A DNA stretch of 52,633 nt from Actinomortierella ambigua (Eukaryota > Mortierellomycota > Mortierellomycetes > Mortierellales > Mortierellaceae). Positions 12,149-23,355 of the stretch are shown piece after piece; positions within the stretch are counted from its first letter, which is position 1; each line of letters begins with the position of its first letter. Where the stretch lies: NCBI GenBank assembly GCA_016098155.1, contig JAAAJB010000153.1, forward strand, positions 7,505-60,137. Reading direction: 5' to 3'. The notes below the pieces were generated by a model, which saw nothing but the letters and a program-made list of their open reading frames with translations, was not told where the DNA came from and did no database searches. Both the position numbers and the translations under genes were made by a program.

Positions 12149-15145
12149 ATGACGAATTGGTTGCGACGCTCAGCCCCAGCACCTCCTAATGGTATGTTTT
12201 CATGAAAGAACTCGGGTAGGCAGAAGGCCGAAGGGCTAGAGTAGTAGCTCCATTTTCTGACAACCGACTGTCTGTTGTGAATGGTCGTAGCAAAGGGGAA
12301 CGACAGACCCAAGCCGTTGTCTGTGGCATCCTCGATCCATTTGCCCTCACCGTTTGGCTCCTCGTCAGCATCCCTAGAGAATTTCCCTCCGTCAGGAAAG
12401 TTACCATTCTCTTCGTTGGCCTCACTTTCCAAGGACTCGGAATCGACCTCGAAAAACATGAAGCGATTCTTGATGAGGATGAAAAGCAAAGAAGATTTTG
12501 GCGAAATCAGCTCCACCAGTGCCGCGAGTGACTCGTTTCCTCCTACCCCACTTGCGTCGGATACTGCTAGCCCGATGCTACCACGACGCGGCTTGTTGTC
12601 CCCACCCCATGAGAATAGTGCGGCTCATATGTCATCTGTGCCAAGCTCGAGTGTGGGCTCCACCGAGGAGTACACTCCAGGAACCTCACCTCCTCAATCT
12701 CCAGCGCCGATCAAGCCACAAGGACGGACCGCTGACGATGAGCATGATCCTGCGACCCATGCTCTCAGAGCACCTGGTGGAGTTGCCACCCGAGATAGCC
12801 TTCTCGACATTCCTATGGCGGCGAACGGCTCAAGCAGCGCATCCATACGATCATCCAACTCGTCTGTATCGATATATCGTGAGGCCAAAGCGACCCTTGA
12901 TGATGATTCCCGCTCAATCGGTGACTCTGATTGTGCTGTCCGAACGGGTTCAGTTCACGCCACTCAGCCAACGGACAATATCCACATGACCGATCTCTAC
13001 GCGCTATCGCACCTTCGTTCTGAGGTTGCCTCGATGGTGTCTGTTCCCACCTTAGCCTCAGCGCCATCCAATCTCCCTTCGGATGCTCCGATGCTCGGTG
13101 ATTTTGCTGCCCCTCGCTTAGCTCCTTCCTCCCCAGCCAGTGTGAACACATCTGACACGCCGTTGGCTCGGACTGCTCATCCTCGCACTTTATCACCACC
13201 CATCAATGAACACCCACCTATCCTTGAATCTGTCAGCGACAACGACGAAAGCTCGGCAGAGCATCGCCCGTTGGGTGCGCATAGCGTCAATGATCATGCT
13301 ACGCCATCGCTGTCCCCCAAACCATCGACCGCGCTGTCGACGAGTGTCATCGCTACAGCGCCGGCGCCATCATCGTCATCCATTGACCACATTGCTGGGA
13401 GATCATCTATGCCTTTGCACCCGTCATTAGCACCGATCCACTACGGCGTTGATGCCTTCCAGCTTCTACGGAACCTGTTCAACAACCCGCTGTATTCCGA
13501 CTTGACCCTCACCGTTGGTGACAGCCACTTTTATGTCCATCGTGGAATCCTCGCACAGCAATCTGCCTACTTTCAAGACATGTTTGTTGCTCGTCGCACA
13601 CAGGACCCCACCAGCGAGATGCGGCACCTGGACATTACCCATGGGCCTATTCCATTCTCCAAATCATCGACGTCAACTTTGACATCGACACCCGGCATGC
13701 TTGCTTTGTCAGAATCTAGAACCGGTAGTGCACACCCAGAATCAGCGCCTGATCAGGAGTGTGGCCAGGGCTCTCGGGACGAATCATCAGGTCCCAATCA
13801 ACACCGACACGAGGATGAGGCTGGGATGCCGTCTCCTACCCCGGTGGACAAATTCGGGGTGGCCACCTCCGTCGCTCTCTCGGACGATGCGTCGGTCCGC
13901 GAAGCCAAGACTGGGGCTCTCAAACAGTCCGAAGGCAATCTCCCCCAATCAACCCCTTCCTTGGCGGCGACAGCCACGACGCAACCGCAGCCTCCAGCTC
14001 TAGCACCCTCGACGGCTGCTTCCTGGCCAATCGACATGGAAACGCTGATAAAGTCGTCGCTACTTGCCCGTCACTTTGGGCTCTTTCTCGCCTTGATGTA
14101 TGGCATTCAGACAACCCACCAACTGGCATTGGAGGATCTCTTGCCCACCCTCCACATCACACACGCCTTCCGTGGACCAGCCCGCTTGCTGACCAGCCTA
14201 GCTCACCGCTTGATAGAGCTTCACCAGTCCCAACACCACCATCGACATCACTCTTCCGGCCGCCCTCCCTCTGCCCCTGCTCTTTCCTCAGCAGCCAATG
14301 ACAACAATCGCAAAGCCCTCGAACCACTTTCGTCGCCTCCCATTTCATCCCGCGGTAACCCTCACCACGACGCCACGCCCCTGGCCACGCCAGACAGCTG
14401 GCCCTCCCTGATCCGGTTTGCCGACTACTATGGCCTCGACTCTGTCAGGCGCTGGGCCATCGCCTGGGCGAGCCATGACCGCCGTCTCTGGAACACAGCC
14501 GTTGGCTGCCTCGATCTCGACGATTACAAGCTCTTCTTGCGCGGTATCCGCCAAGAGCCCGCCCACGTCAAGAACGATCTTCTACTCGTCTTCCTTGCCT
14601 ATCATTACCAAGATCGCGAACGCGAACGGGATCGGGATCGCTCTGGCAATACTACTAGTGCTGCATTGGAAACTCGTCCACCCGCCTTTCCAAATATGAC
14701 GGCCATGGACATCACCATTGCACCTAACGACTCCTCCACTTCCACGTCCTCATCGTCTTCATCTTCCCTTCATTCACCTTCGTTTTCATCGTCCATGGCT
14801 TTCTCCAACCCCAAGTATACCGACCCCTCTCATTCCTCTCCTCCAACGATCTCATCTCCTCTTAGTCGAAAGGGCTCGCTCACCACCACCTGCAACGGAG
14901 GAGGAAGTCTTGTCGGCCGCGTCCCCTCAATTCGGTCCCACTACCACCACCTCCATCACAACTCCCACCGGTACCATCATCATCACTCTTCCACGAGCCT
15001 GTCCTCCTTCTCGCCCTTGCAGCAACTATCACGCGTCCGCTCCATCCGCTCCCTTCGCATGGACCGAGTCGACCGTGCCAAGGCCTGGACGCGGCGCCTC
15101 AAGGTTGAGTGTGAATGTGATGATGACAGGACGGTGTTAGATTGA
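12149..15145 (+). CDS. BTB/POZ-domain protein with disordered Ser/Pro/Thr-rich flanks
   Basis: Two exons, 12149-12191 and 12291-15145, give 965 residues beginning MTNWLRRSAPAPPN. The short first exon is supported by a good GTATGT donor and in-phase joining to AKGNDRPKP. Residues 15-395 are low-complexity Ser/Thr/Pro. The first half of a BTB fold begins near 398 (FQLLRNLFNNPLYSDLTLTV, then HFYVHRGILAQQSAYFQDMF). The fold is then broken by roughly 115 disordered residues and resumes near 592 (SLLARHFGLFLALMYG, then LLPTLHITHAFRG), continuing into a helical BACK-like region. The C-terminal part is Ser- and His-rich and ends with a basic segment (SIRSLRMDRVDRAKAW). BTB proteins commonly act as cullin-3 adaptors or oligomerising scaffolds; no Kelch, MATH or zinc finger is visible, so the target is unknown. 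Confidence 0.82.
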
Positions 15146-15242
15146 AAGAATCAAGGAGTCGCGAGGGGAGGGGGAGGGGAAGGCGGGAGGCGGGAAGGAA
15201 ATGACAAAAAAGGGTATATTTTTTTTTTTTCAAAAGCATATG

Positions 15243-16094
15243 CTATACAAATAGCTTCGAGTCCAGATAGCTTGCAAAAATGGCGGGATCTGCTGCTGGG
15301 AAGCGCTTCAGTGTCCTGTACTTGTTGGATTGGATGGCATCGAAGAGTGTCCTGGTAGTTTGATCCCCCGCCATCACCGCCGCCATCAATACCACCACCA
15401 CCATTATCACACAAACGTACGATATATTGCGAATAAAAACAATAGTCAACAAAACGAACTCTCTCTCTCTCTCTTTCTTCACATAGCCCTCTCATCTCAA
15501 TTCATAGCCAAAGAAAACGATCCTGTTGTTTGAGACTTACGTTGGAGTGCAAGAAACGAGATAGCCTTGTTCTTGAAGAGCGTCGCCAAGCTCCTGTTGA
15601 TGGTTGTTCATCAGCGTCTCATTAATCACCACAATTAGCGGCTTCTCCAGACGAAGAGCCTCAAGTATCGATCCTGATCCTAGAGGGTAAGTGTTGTGAA
15701 AGTACGGTGTGAGAGTATGGGTGTGAGGGAGTGGGTTGAAGTGGGGTGGGCCATCGGACACTTTCAGTTGTTGGCACTGAGGAGCTAACAAAACCTCTGT
15801 CTCCAATAATGAAAGCAATAAAATCACATTACCAGCATGACTAATGATCAAGTCAACGCTCTGCATGTCTTCCAGCAGCGATGGTTTGTAAGAAAAGGCG
15901 TTGATCCGCAGGTCACTGGAGCCTGTCAGGGCTTCAGCAGGGAAATTGCTGGATCCGTGCTGGACGATCAAGTGTGTGTATCCCAGTGATAATAAGAGGG
16001 CGTGAAAAGAGTGCTGCAAGACAGTATTAACCAGTTGATCAAACCCTGTCGATCCGACGGTGACAAGCACGCGTCGGTGTGGAGCGCTGTCCAT
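15243..16094 (-). CDS. ALG13: UDP-GlcNAc transferase subunit ALG13
   Basis: This is the cytosolic catalytic half of the ALG13-ALG14 enzyme, which adds the second GlcNAc to dolichyl-PP-GlcNAc at the ER face in N-glycan assembly (family knowledge). Three exons, 15833-16094, 15541-15679 and 15243-15351, join in phase to 169 residues, close to the small single-domain fungal form. Family signatures are VLVTVGSTGFDQLV at the start, THLIVQHGSSNFP, ADLIISHAG split by intron 1 and completed as SHAGSGSILEALR, then KPLIVVINETLMNNHQQELGDAL, and the C-terminal FPAADPAIFASYLD that docks onto ALG14. Its start faces that of RMI1 across 190 bp. Unspliced reading would stop inside intron 2, so splicing is required for the C-terminal docking helix. 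ALG14 is not in the window. Confidence 0.93.
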
Positions 16095-16284
16095 GATGGA
16101 GAAATGGGATGGTGCGTGCAGGAATGCATGCGAATCAACCTCGCAACTTTAATTTGCGAGCGTGACTGTAGCCCGTACCTTTTTTTTGCCACCGAACTTT
16201 TAGCCACCAACTGAGCCCTGACTGTGTCTGTTGAGGTTCCCCTTCAGAGCATTGATCTTTAATCACCATCAATCACGACGCGTC
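16095..16284. promoter_or_regulatory. Putative bidirectional promoter ALG13 / RMI1
   Basis: Only 190 bp separate the two divergent start codons, so the promoters of both genes must overlap here unless upstream noncoding exons exist. No clear TATA box is seen. Confidence 0.6.
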
Positions 16285-19200
16285 ATGATGCCGGGAGAAC
16301 CGGCTGTCGATGAACTACTAGTCCGGAATGAACTGCAAAAGCGTGGCGTTAATGCATCAAGTGAATGGATTCAACAGGCCATTCAACATGTCTCTTCTTC
16401 CACCAGTTCTGACTCGCCCTCTCGTCTGCCAGGCACCACCACTACTACCACACCTCAGCGGCAGATCGCCGACAAGGTCTTCTCGCTCTACCTCCTAGCC
16501 GACCTCCGAACACTAGCCCAGAAACCACAGTTGCCTGCAACCAAGGACACACCCCATAACCAATGGCTGTTTGGCGACAAACCCATTCGCCCTACGGGAG
16601 GAGGAGGAGGAGGACAAGACGCTTCGGGCAGTGGCGTCATTTTGCAACTTCTTCACATCCAAGACATTTCCATCAGCTCTCTCAAGATGCTCGAGCTATG
16701 CGAGTCCCTAGGCGTGGCTGGAGATCAACCGGGTGGTTTCCAGATCGGCAAGGCCCTACCACGTGGCATGTGTCTGCTCGAGCTCACGGATGGCTTTCGA
16801 AAGATCTCGGCTATGGAGATGGAGCCAATTCACGATGTCGGGATCGAAATGAAGCTTGGTGTCAAGGTATATATATTTCACCCTTTTCTTCTTTTTGCTA
16901 GTGTCTGTTGGAAGAGGGAGGAGGTTATCCTGTCTTCAAAAATCCGTTTGAAATTTGGGGAGAGGGAGAATCTCCACTTCTTTTTGGGAGATAAAAGAGC
17001 TTTCTGCCGACCAGGATATTGCTTTCATACGATTAACACTATTACTCTCGATTATTCAATCGCAAAATCTAGTTCCTCGTCAAGCCAATGCAGGTACGAC
17101 ACGGCGTGGTTCAGTTATGGAACTCCAACACTCAAGTACTCGGCGGAGAAGTGGCGAGCATGAATCGGCACCCTCGACGACTCGTCATTATCAACCAAAT
17201 GAAGAAAAACCTCGGGTATGTATTTGGGCATACCCTCAAGTCGACGTTTCCCATGCGGAGTTAATTCCAATGCTACCCCATATTCCCAATATGTATCGCT
17301 CACACACACACACACACACACACACCCATACCTTTATATTTAAATACCATAGAATCCCGGAAGACACACTGCCCTTAACGCCAAGTACACCGCCGGCAGT
17401 GAACGGGTTGCCTCAGCCTCAGTCAAATTCTCGAACAGTGTCGATTACCAGTGGTTCTGGAAACTCGTCTGCACTATCACCCAACGCAGGCACACTAATG
17501 TTTGGAAGCGGGAGCGCATCACGGATCCCCTCATCCAGTTCTGTTCAGCGCACAGCGGCCTCTACCCCAGGATGGTCGACAACTACACCTGCAGTTGGAG
17601 CCAGTGACTCTATTCCAGCCAATCCGCCAAGAACGGTAACACTCTCGTTTAGACCGGAGAGTGCTGCAGAAACCAGAGTGGGCTCAAGCACAAACAGGGG
17701 GGCAGCACCCGATGATCCTAGCCCATTTCGACGCGACCCTCAGCAGCAGTCACGCCAGCAGCAGAACGACTGGCCTCCGGCGACTCGCAAACGACCCGCC
17801 AACCAGTCTGTCGACGACGAGACCAAGGATTTACCAATGGAGGAAGAGCTCGATTCTAGAGCTTACCAATGGGATGCCGATGATGGCTGGGGCGGTATTG
17901 ATCAGGAGCCTGATTGGCAAGGGTTCGACAATGACTTTGATCAAGAGCCCTTCGATCGACCGGATGCTCTCGATGACACGCTTGTCGAAGAGAGCTCACG
18001 ACGCTCACCATCACCACCATCACCACCATCACCGCCCCCTACAAAGCCTCACTCGAACCATCTTCCAAGTTTGACTCTTGCCAGTGGCGACCGAAAGACT
18101 CCGACAATCGATCAGCATGGCAAGAAGTTGGACCCTTCTTTTGCTTCCACCCTGCCTTCCACGCAGCGTCAGCGCCTGTCGCTGAAGAGGCCCAATCGCG
18201 CTGCAAGAGAATCACCCCCCATAGTGAAGGTCGATGAGGCGGAGCTGATGCAACATATCAAGCTAGAGCAGAGGCAACAGGGGCAGAAAGGCGGAGAGAA
18301 TGCAGGCAAGTCACCCCTTTCATCTGACGGGGACGTGGCGAACGATTTTGAGCGCCGTCTGTCTGTCACAAGAGATGTGAACAATGATCGCCATTCTGGC
18401 GGTGGCATGCCTGGGGACGATCCCATGGAGGACCCGGATATCAGCATGCACACGATCAAGGAGGAACCGCGTCATGATGCTTCTAGCAGGCTGATACAAG
18501 GAGCCCTGGAGCGTTCAATCGCCACAGCCACCCATACCAACACCAGCACTTCACCCTCTACAAAAGTCACCCCCAAGACTGAATGGGCCATCGCTGGTGG
18601 TAGGAAGGCAGAGCGCGGCCGACAAGAATCTGTAGTGGATCTACTATCGTCCGAGGGCGAACCTGAGCCTGAACCCGACCTCTTTGTAGGTCCAGGTGCA
18701 GACGGACTAAATCGAATTGAGGACGATGATTTGATGGAGGAAGGGCTCAGTCGTCAAGAGCGAGAGGAACTTGATCGAGCCACGCGAGAGTCGCTTCGCC
18801 TGCACCAAGAATACATGGCGACGACCGACGACGCCAGAGCAGCGGTCGTCATGACCACCACGACAACCGCTACCACTATTAGCACGACCGATCGACAGGA
18901 GGAGGACGAGAACATCAGGGATGGGAAGGAGGAGGCCATGGACGTCGATACGGTCAGGGTGGATGGAGACCACCATCATCTCGGTGGCCGCCACGTGGAA
19001 GAGTTTGACCTTCGAGGCCTGGATCCAAATGCATTTGCGGGCCTGGACTATGACCATCTCGACTATCCTCTGGAGCAGCATGAGATCCCAACCCAGGTGC
19101 TCCCGCGGAGCCAAGCTGCCGGTGGCGGGACGCAGGAACGGGTACACTTATCGCAGCAGCAACAACCATCGCTCCCGGCGAGAAACTATTCCAACAGCCC

Positions 19201-20026
19201 AACACATCATCCCCGCGACAACAACAACATCATCATCAGCAACAACAGTAGCAGTAGCAATGGCCATGGCAACAGCGATAGCAGTCGCAATGACAATAGC
19301 CGTCGGACGAGCGACCGAGAGGATGATGATGATCTCGTTGAGGTCAAACAGGAGAGGACGCTCTTCGAGATGGATGATACGGAGGACGAAGACGATGTGG
19401 CCCTGTTGGATGCTGATGGTGTGGCCATCAAGAAAGAAGCCGTGCCGCTTGTCCCGCTGAGCGATGTCCTTTCTAGTGTGGAAAGAGGCCTTGAAGTTCG
19501 AGCAAAGGTATGAAGAGTGAAGAGAGGGGGAGGACTTTTTTATTTTACTAGAATTCCATGGAAGTGGCCAAAAAAGGATACTAACAACTCAATTAAACCC
19601 TCCACCGCAACCACACACTACTCCAAAAAAATACAGGCTCAGCTTGTTAGGATGGGCAGGTTCTCGGTGACAACGGTTGGAGCCAGTCTCCTGATCTACT
19701 TGGTTCCTCCCAAACAAGGTCTGAATACCGACGACAGCGAAGGAGGAGGAGGAAGTCCGCCAGCTGTCGCCGCCGCAGCAGCAGCAGTATCAGCGTCGCC
19801 CTTCCGTTTGGAGGCACAGCTGGAAAGCGGGGTGGTGGAAAAGATGCTTGGAATGTCGTCAGCGGTGCTTGCGTCGTTGGTCGAGGGCAACAGGCGACAT
19901 GTGGCTCGAGAGGTCAATGCCATGAAACAAGGACTCATGAACGTGGAGCTCGTCGAGTGCCGCTTTCACGGGCTGCGCAAGAACGTGCCTATCGTGCGTG
20001 AGTTTACCATCTTGGCACGACGGTAA
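16285..20026 (+). CDS. RMI1: RMI1-type subunit of the RecQ-Top3-Rmi dissolvasome, very long form
   Basis: Four exons, 16285-16866, 17073-17215, 17353-19507 and 19637-20026, join in phase to 1089 residues. The N-terminal part has the family helical region (LLVRNELQKRGVNASSEWIQQ, KVFSLYLLADLRTL) and the OB fold, which runs across intron 1 and shows the hallmark VKPMQVRHGVVQLW..NTQVLGGEV, the part that binds Top3 in the family. Residues about 245-955 are a disordered, acidic, Ser/Gln-rich linker. The last exon and its upstream edge form a second compact domain (RFSVTTVGASLLIYLVPP, then VEKMLGMSSAVLASLVEG) like the C-terminal OB2 of animal RMI1, which binds RMI2. Budding-yeast Rmi1 is much shorter and lacks it. 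Role: decatenation of double Holliday junctions. Intron 2 carries a CA repeat. The product call is firm; the exact linker boundaries are not. Confidence 0.87.
17301..17326. repeat. (CA)n microsatellite inside RMI1 intron 2
   Basis: Thirteen CA dinucleotides lie in the 137-nt second intron of the RMI1 gene, about 30 bp upstream of the acceptor at 17351-17352. Length variation here could affect splicing. Confidence 0.9.
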
Positions 20027-20678
20027 CCCTCTTCTATTCCTCCCTCACGCCCATTCAAGGGAAGGGAAGGGAGGGGAGGTAGCAGTAGCTCTAATATATT
20101 ATCTTTAGCTCTAACCCTGTTATGGATCCCAATGACAATTGAATATCTTCTGGAACAAGAAAGGCAAGGAAAGCTCGTGGAGAGAAGATGCCTCCACCTT
20201 TTGCTTAACAGGCGACCGTTATTTTCTCTCCATCTCTGGAAACTGCTCACTTTTATTTTCTGAACGCTGGATCTTTTTCTCAAGCCCTATCTCTGATTCT
20301 TTGGGCCCATGGTGGTTGCGTTGTTCACTGTTGTACGATGCATCTAGTAGACAATTCATCAAAGACCCGATGTACAGTTATCATGTGCAGAAAAACGGCG
20401 GAGCATTTTTGAGGCTATGCAATCTGGAGGAGATGATCGATCACAAGAGGGAAACCGTGTAACAAACATCGAGTGCGCAGGCCAGACCATTTATCACTCG
20501 TCCCCATGCAAAAACACACACATACACACACACACACACGTACACGCACACACCCGCACCATGACCACTCAACACATCATTTCATTTCTCCCATTTGATT
20601 CCTCCCATTCCTCATTTCAAGTCTTAGGCTCAAAGTACAACACAGCTTTTTCTTGGTTGATGCCTCATACATCGCATC
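20027..20678. other. Intergenic region with CA-rich tract upstream of kinase A
   Basis: A 652-bp region. The left part is the presumed RMI1 3' UTR. A broken CA/CACG tract runs about 20513-20555. The last 85 bp before the kinase A ATG contain the element shared with its three paralogues (separate entry). No gene recognised. Confidence 0.5.
20596..20624 (+). promoter_or_regulatory. Shared upstream element, kinase A copy
   Basis: A pyrimidine-rich block close to the family consensus TCCTCCATTCYTCAYYTCAA, 55 bp upstream of the kinase A ATG. Kinases B, C and D have the same block in the same orientation 26-45 bp upstream of their ATGs. It could be a core promoter, a transcription-start region or a 5' UTR element. 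Confidence 0.6.
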
Positions 20679-23355
20679 ATGGTATGGCCTGCAGGATTGA
20701 CATCACCAAATGAAGGCAATTCTCATGCATGTGAACCTAAACCAACTGATTCTCTTCAAACTTTACTTTTTTTTTCCTTAGTCCTCCTTGGTTCTGCACT
20801 CGCTTATTGGCACTGGTGCATACGGCCAAGTCTACCATGCCTCCTGGAAGGAGCGCAAAGTGGCTGTCAAAAAGTTTTCGCTAGTGAAAGACGACGTCCG
20901 TCAGATGACGAGCATCCAGCGCGAGATTGACATCCTCAAGACATTGGCCGATCGCCACATTATTCAGTTCTATGGCACGACGTTCTACGATGGGATGCTC
21001 GTCCTCATCATGGATTATGCCGAAGGTGGTTCTCTCCAGAGGGCCATCCATGGTGGACGCGTCTCGGATTGGCCGACCAAAACTCGTATCGCTCAAGAAA
21101 TTGCACGAGGACTGGCCTACATCCACCATGAACGTGTCATCCATCGGGGTCTCAAGAGCATGAATGTGCTTCTCACACGCGCCATGGAGGTCAAGCTGTG
21201 CGATTTTGGCCTGGCCACCGTCAAGGTCCACTCGTCCTCCATGTCCACCACGCTCAAGGGAACGTTTCGTTGGATGGCACCCGAGCTGTTCACACTCAAA
21301 CCAAAGTACTCGACCAAATCGGACATGTATGCGCTCGGCATGGTGATGTGGGAGATGGCAGCCAACTGCACCATGCCGTTCCAAGACCAGCTCGACCATC
21401 CGACGGTGATGACCTTTGTCAAGGGCGGCGAACGAGAGGAGCTGCCGGAGGACACGCCCGATGACTACCGCAGGTGGGTCGAGCGTTGCTGGGCCCAGGA
21501 TCCGCTTGAGCGGCCCGAGGCGCGCGAGATGATTGAGCATGATGACAAGCTTTCTGAGATGGCGTACGAGGCTGCTGGGCTCGATGAGAGCATGATGAGC
21601 ATCACCGATGACCATGAAGGAAGAGGGCCCAACTCGCCTACGATGTCGTCGTCGTTGTCGTCCAGTGGCGGTGGCGGCAGCGGTCCCAAAAAGATGAGGC
21701 GAGGCGGCGTTCGTAGCCAGGCGTCGGATGATGTCGAAACTCTACGGACGCGGGCCAACGAAGGGGACATGGAGGCGCAGATGGCATGGGCTTCCATGTA
21801 TGAAAAGGGGATCGGTGTCGACCAAGACTACTCAGAGGCCTTCAAGTGGTATCTGCGAGCAGCTGCGCAAGGGTCCAGCGAAGCGCAGTGGAAGACGGGA
21901 GATTTTTTCTATTATGGTCGCGGCACGCCCAAGAACCTGGAGATTGCTGTGTACTGGACACGACTGGCGGCGGAGAGCGGACATGCAACCGCTCAAAAGG
22001 ACCTCGCATGGATGTACGGGAACGGGCATGGCGTCGAGCGGGACCAGGTTGAGGCGATGGCGTGGTATCTCAAGTCGGCTGAACAAGGGAATGCGGTCGC
22101 TCAAAAGAATCTCGGTGCGATGTACGCCATGGGGCACGCCGTCGAACAGGATTTTGCAGAAGCAGCCTCGTGGTATCGTAGGTCGGCGGAGCAAGGAAAT
22201 GCAATTTCTCAGTATACTCTGGCAGAATATTACGCCAACGGACAAGGCGTCGAACGAGACTATGTCGAGGCTGCGCTGTGGTATCGCAAGGCAGCCGAAC
22301 AAGGGAACGCGGCCGCGCAGAAAAGTCTCGGAGGGATATTCGCTAATGGACATGGCGTTCAGCAAGACTATGCCGAGGCGTTTTTCTGGTACCGCAAGGC
22401 GGCCGAGCAAGGGAATGCGGCCGCGCAGTACAGCCTGGGGGTGATTTTCGCCAATGGACATGGCGTTCAGCAAGACTATGACGAGGCATTCGTGTGGTTT
22501 CGCAGGTCGGCCGAGCAAGGCGATGCGATGGCACAGTACCACCTTGGTTTGAGATACGACAGCGGGCATGGCGTGGAGCGAGACTATGCCGAAGCAGTGT
22601 CGTGGTACCGCAAATCGGCCGAGCAAGGAAACCCGGCGGCGCAGAACAACCTTGGCTGGATGTATGCTGATGGGGAAAGGGTTGGACGAGACTATCTCGA
22701 GGCAGTGTCGTGGTATCGCAAAGCGGCCGAGCAAGGGAATGCGACAGCACAGCACAACCTTGGCTGGATCTTTGCGAATGGATACGGCGTCGGACGAGAC
22801 TATGCCGAGGCGTTCTGGTGGTACCGCAAGTCGGCCGAGCAAGGGAATGCGGACGCACAGTGTAGTCTCGGAGCGATGTTCGCCAACGGATATGGGGTTG
22901 AACTTGACCATGTCGAGGCAGTGTCATGGTATCGCAAGGCTGCTGAACAAGGAAATCCAGCGGCGCAGTGCAACCTTGGAGCAATGTATGCCAGCGGACA
23001 TGGAGTCCAACAAGACTATGCCGAGGCGGTGTCATGGCAACGCAAGTCAGCGGAGCAAGGGAACGCAGCGGCACAATGCCATCTTGGCGTGATGTATTTC
23101 AATGGCACGGGGGTCCAACGAGACTATGTTGAAGCGGTGATGTGGTATAGCAAGTCAGCTAGGCAAGGAAATTTGGAGGCCCAGTACAATCTTGGAGTGA
23201 TGTATGAGAATGGCCAAGGCGTGGACGACGACATTGAACTAGCCATCTATTGGTACCGAAAAGCAGCAGACCAAGGAGCTGTTCACGCCAAGCAGCGACT
23301 TTTAACACTCTTGAAACAAGGCGCTACGTCTGAAAATAAATGCTTAGTCTTTTAA
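20679..23355 (+). CDS. Kinase A: TKL-like pseudokinase with 14 SEL1 repeats and C-terminal CaaX box
   Basis: Exon 1 is only ATG (20679-20681), followed by a 100-nt intron and exon 2 at 20782-23355, for 858 residues. The kinase domain (about 8-265) has the glycine loop IGTGAYGQVY, VAVKK lysine 31, a DFG (D142) and a WMAPELF loop of TKL type. Its catalytic motif reads HRGLKSMN: Gly124 replaces the catalytic Asp found in paralogues B, C and D, so it is probably catalytically dead or nearly so. A serine-rich linker follows, then 14 full 36-residue SEL1 units from about 331 (type AxAQxxLGxMYxxGxGVxxDYxEAxxWYRKAAEQGN), a superhelical protein-binding scaffold. The protein ends NKCLVF, a CaaX box whose final Phe favours geranylgeranylation in known systems. 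Likely role: membrane-tethered scaffold (inference). Confidence 0.9.

Noticed and set aside
11992..12516. Minus-strand 174-codon frame before the BTB gene
   Set aside because: It overlaps the well-supported spliced BTB first exons and has no recognisable product.
16955..17352. Reading through RMI1 introns 1 and 2 as coding
   Set aside because: Only splicing restores the OB-fold motif VKPMQVRHGVVQLW; the unspliced frame is a different, featureless one and contains the CA repeat.
21832..22911. 359-codon frame antisense to kinase A
   Set aside because: It is the mirror of the 108-bp SEL1 repeat: any frame kept open in one unit stays open in all. Its own repetitive Leu/Arg pattern has no family signature. 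The same applies to antisense frames in kinases B, C and D.
21769..23290. Regular 108-bp periodicity as a possible CRISPR-like or satellite array
   Set aside because: The period is 36 codons, the frame is maintained throughout and the units are classic SEL1 repeats.
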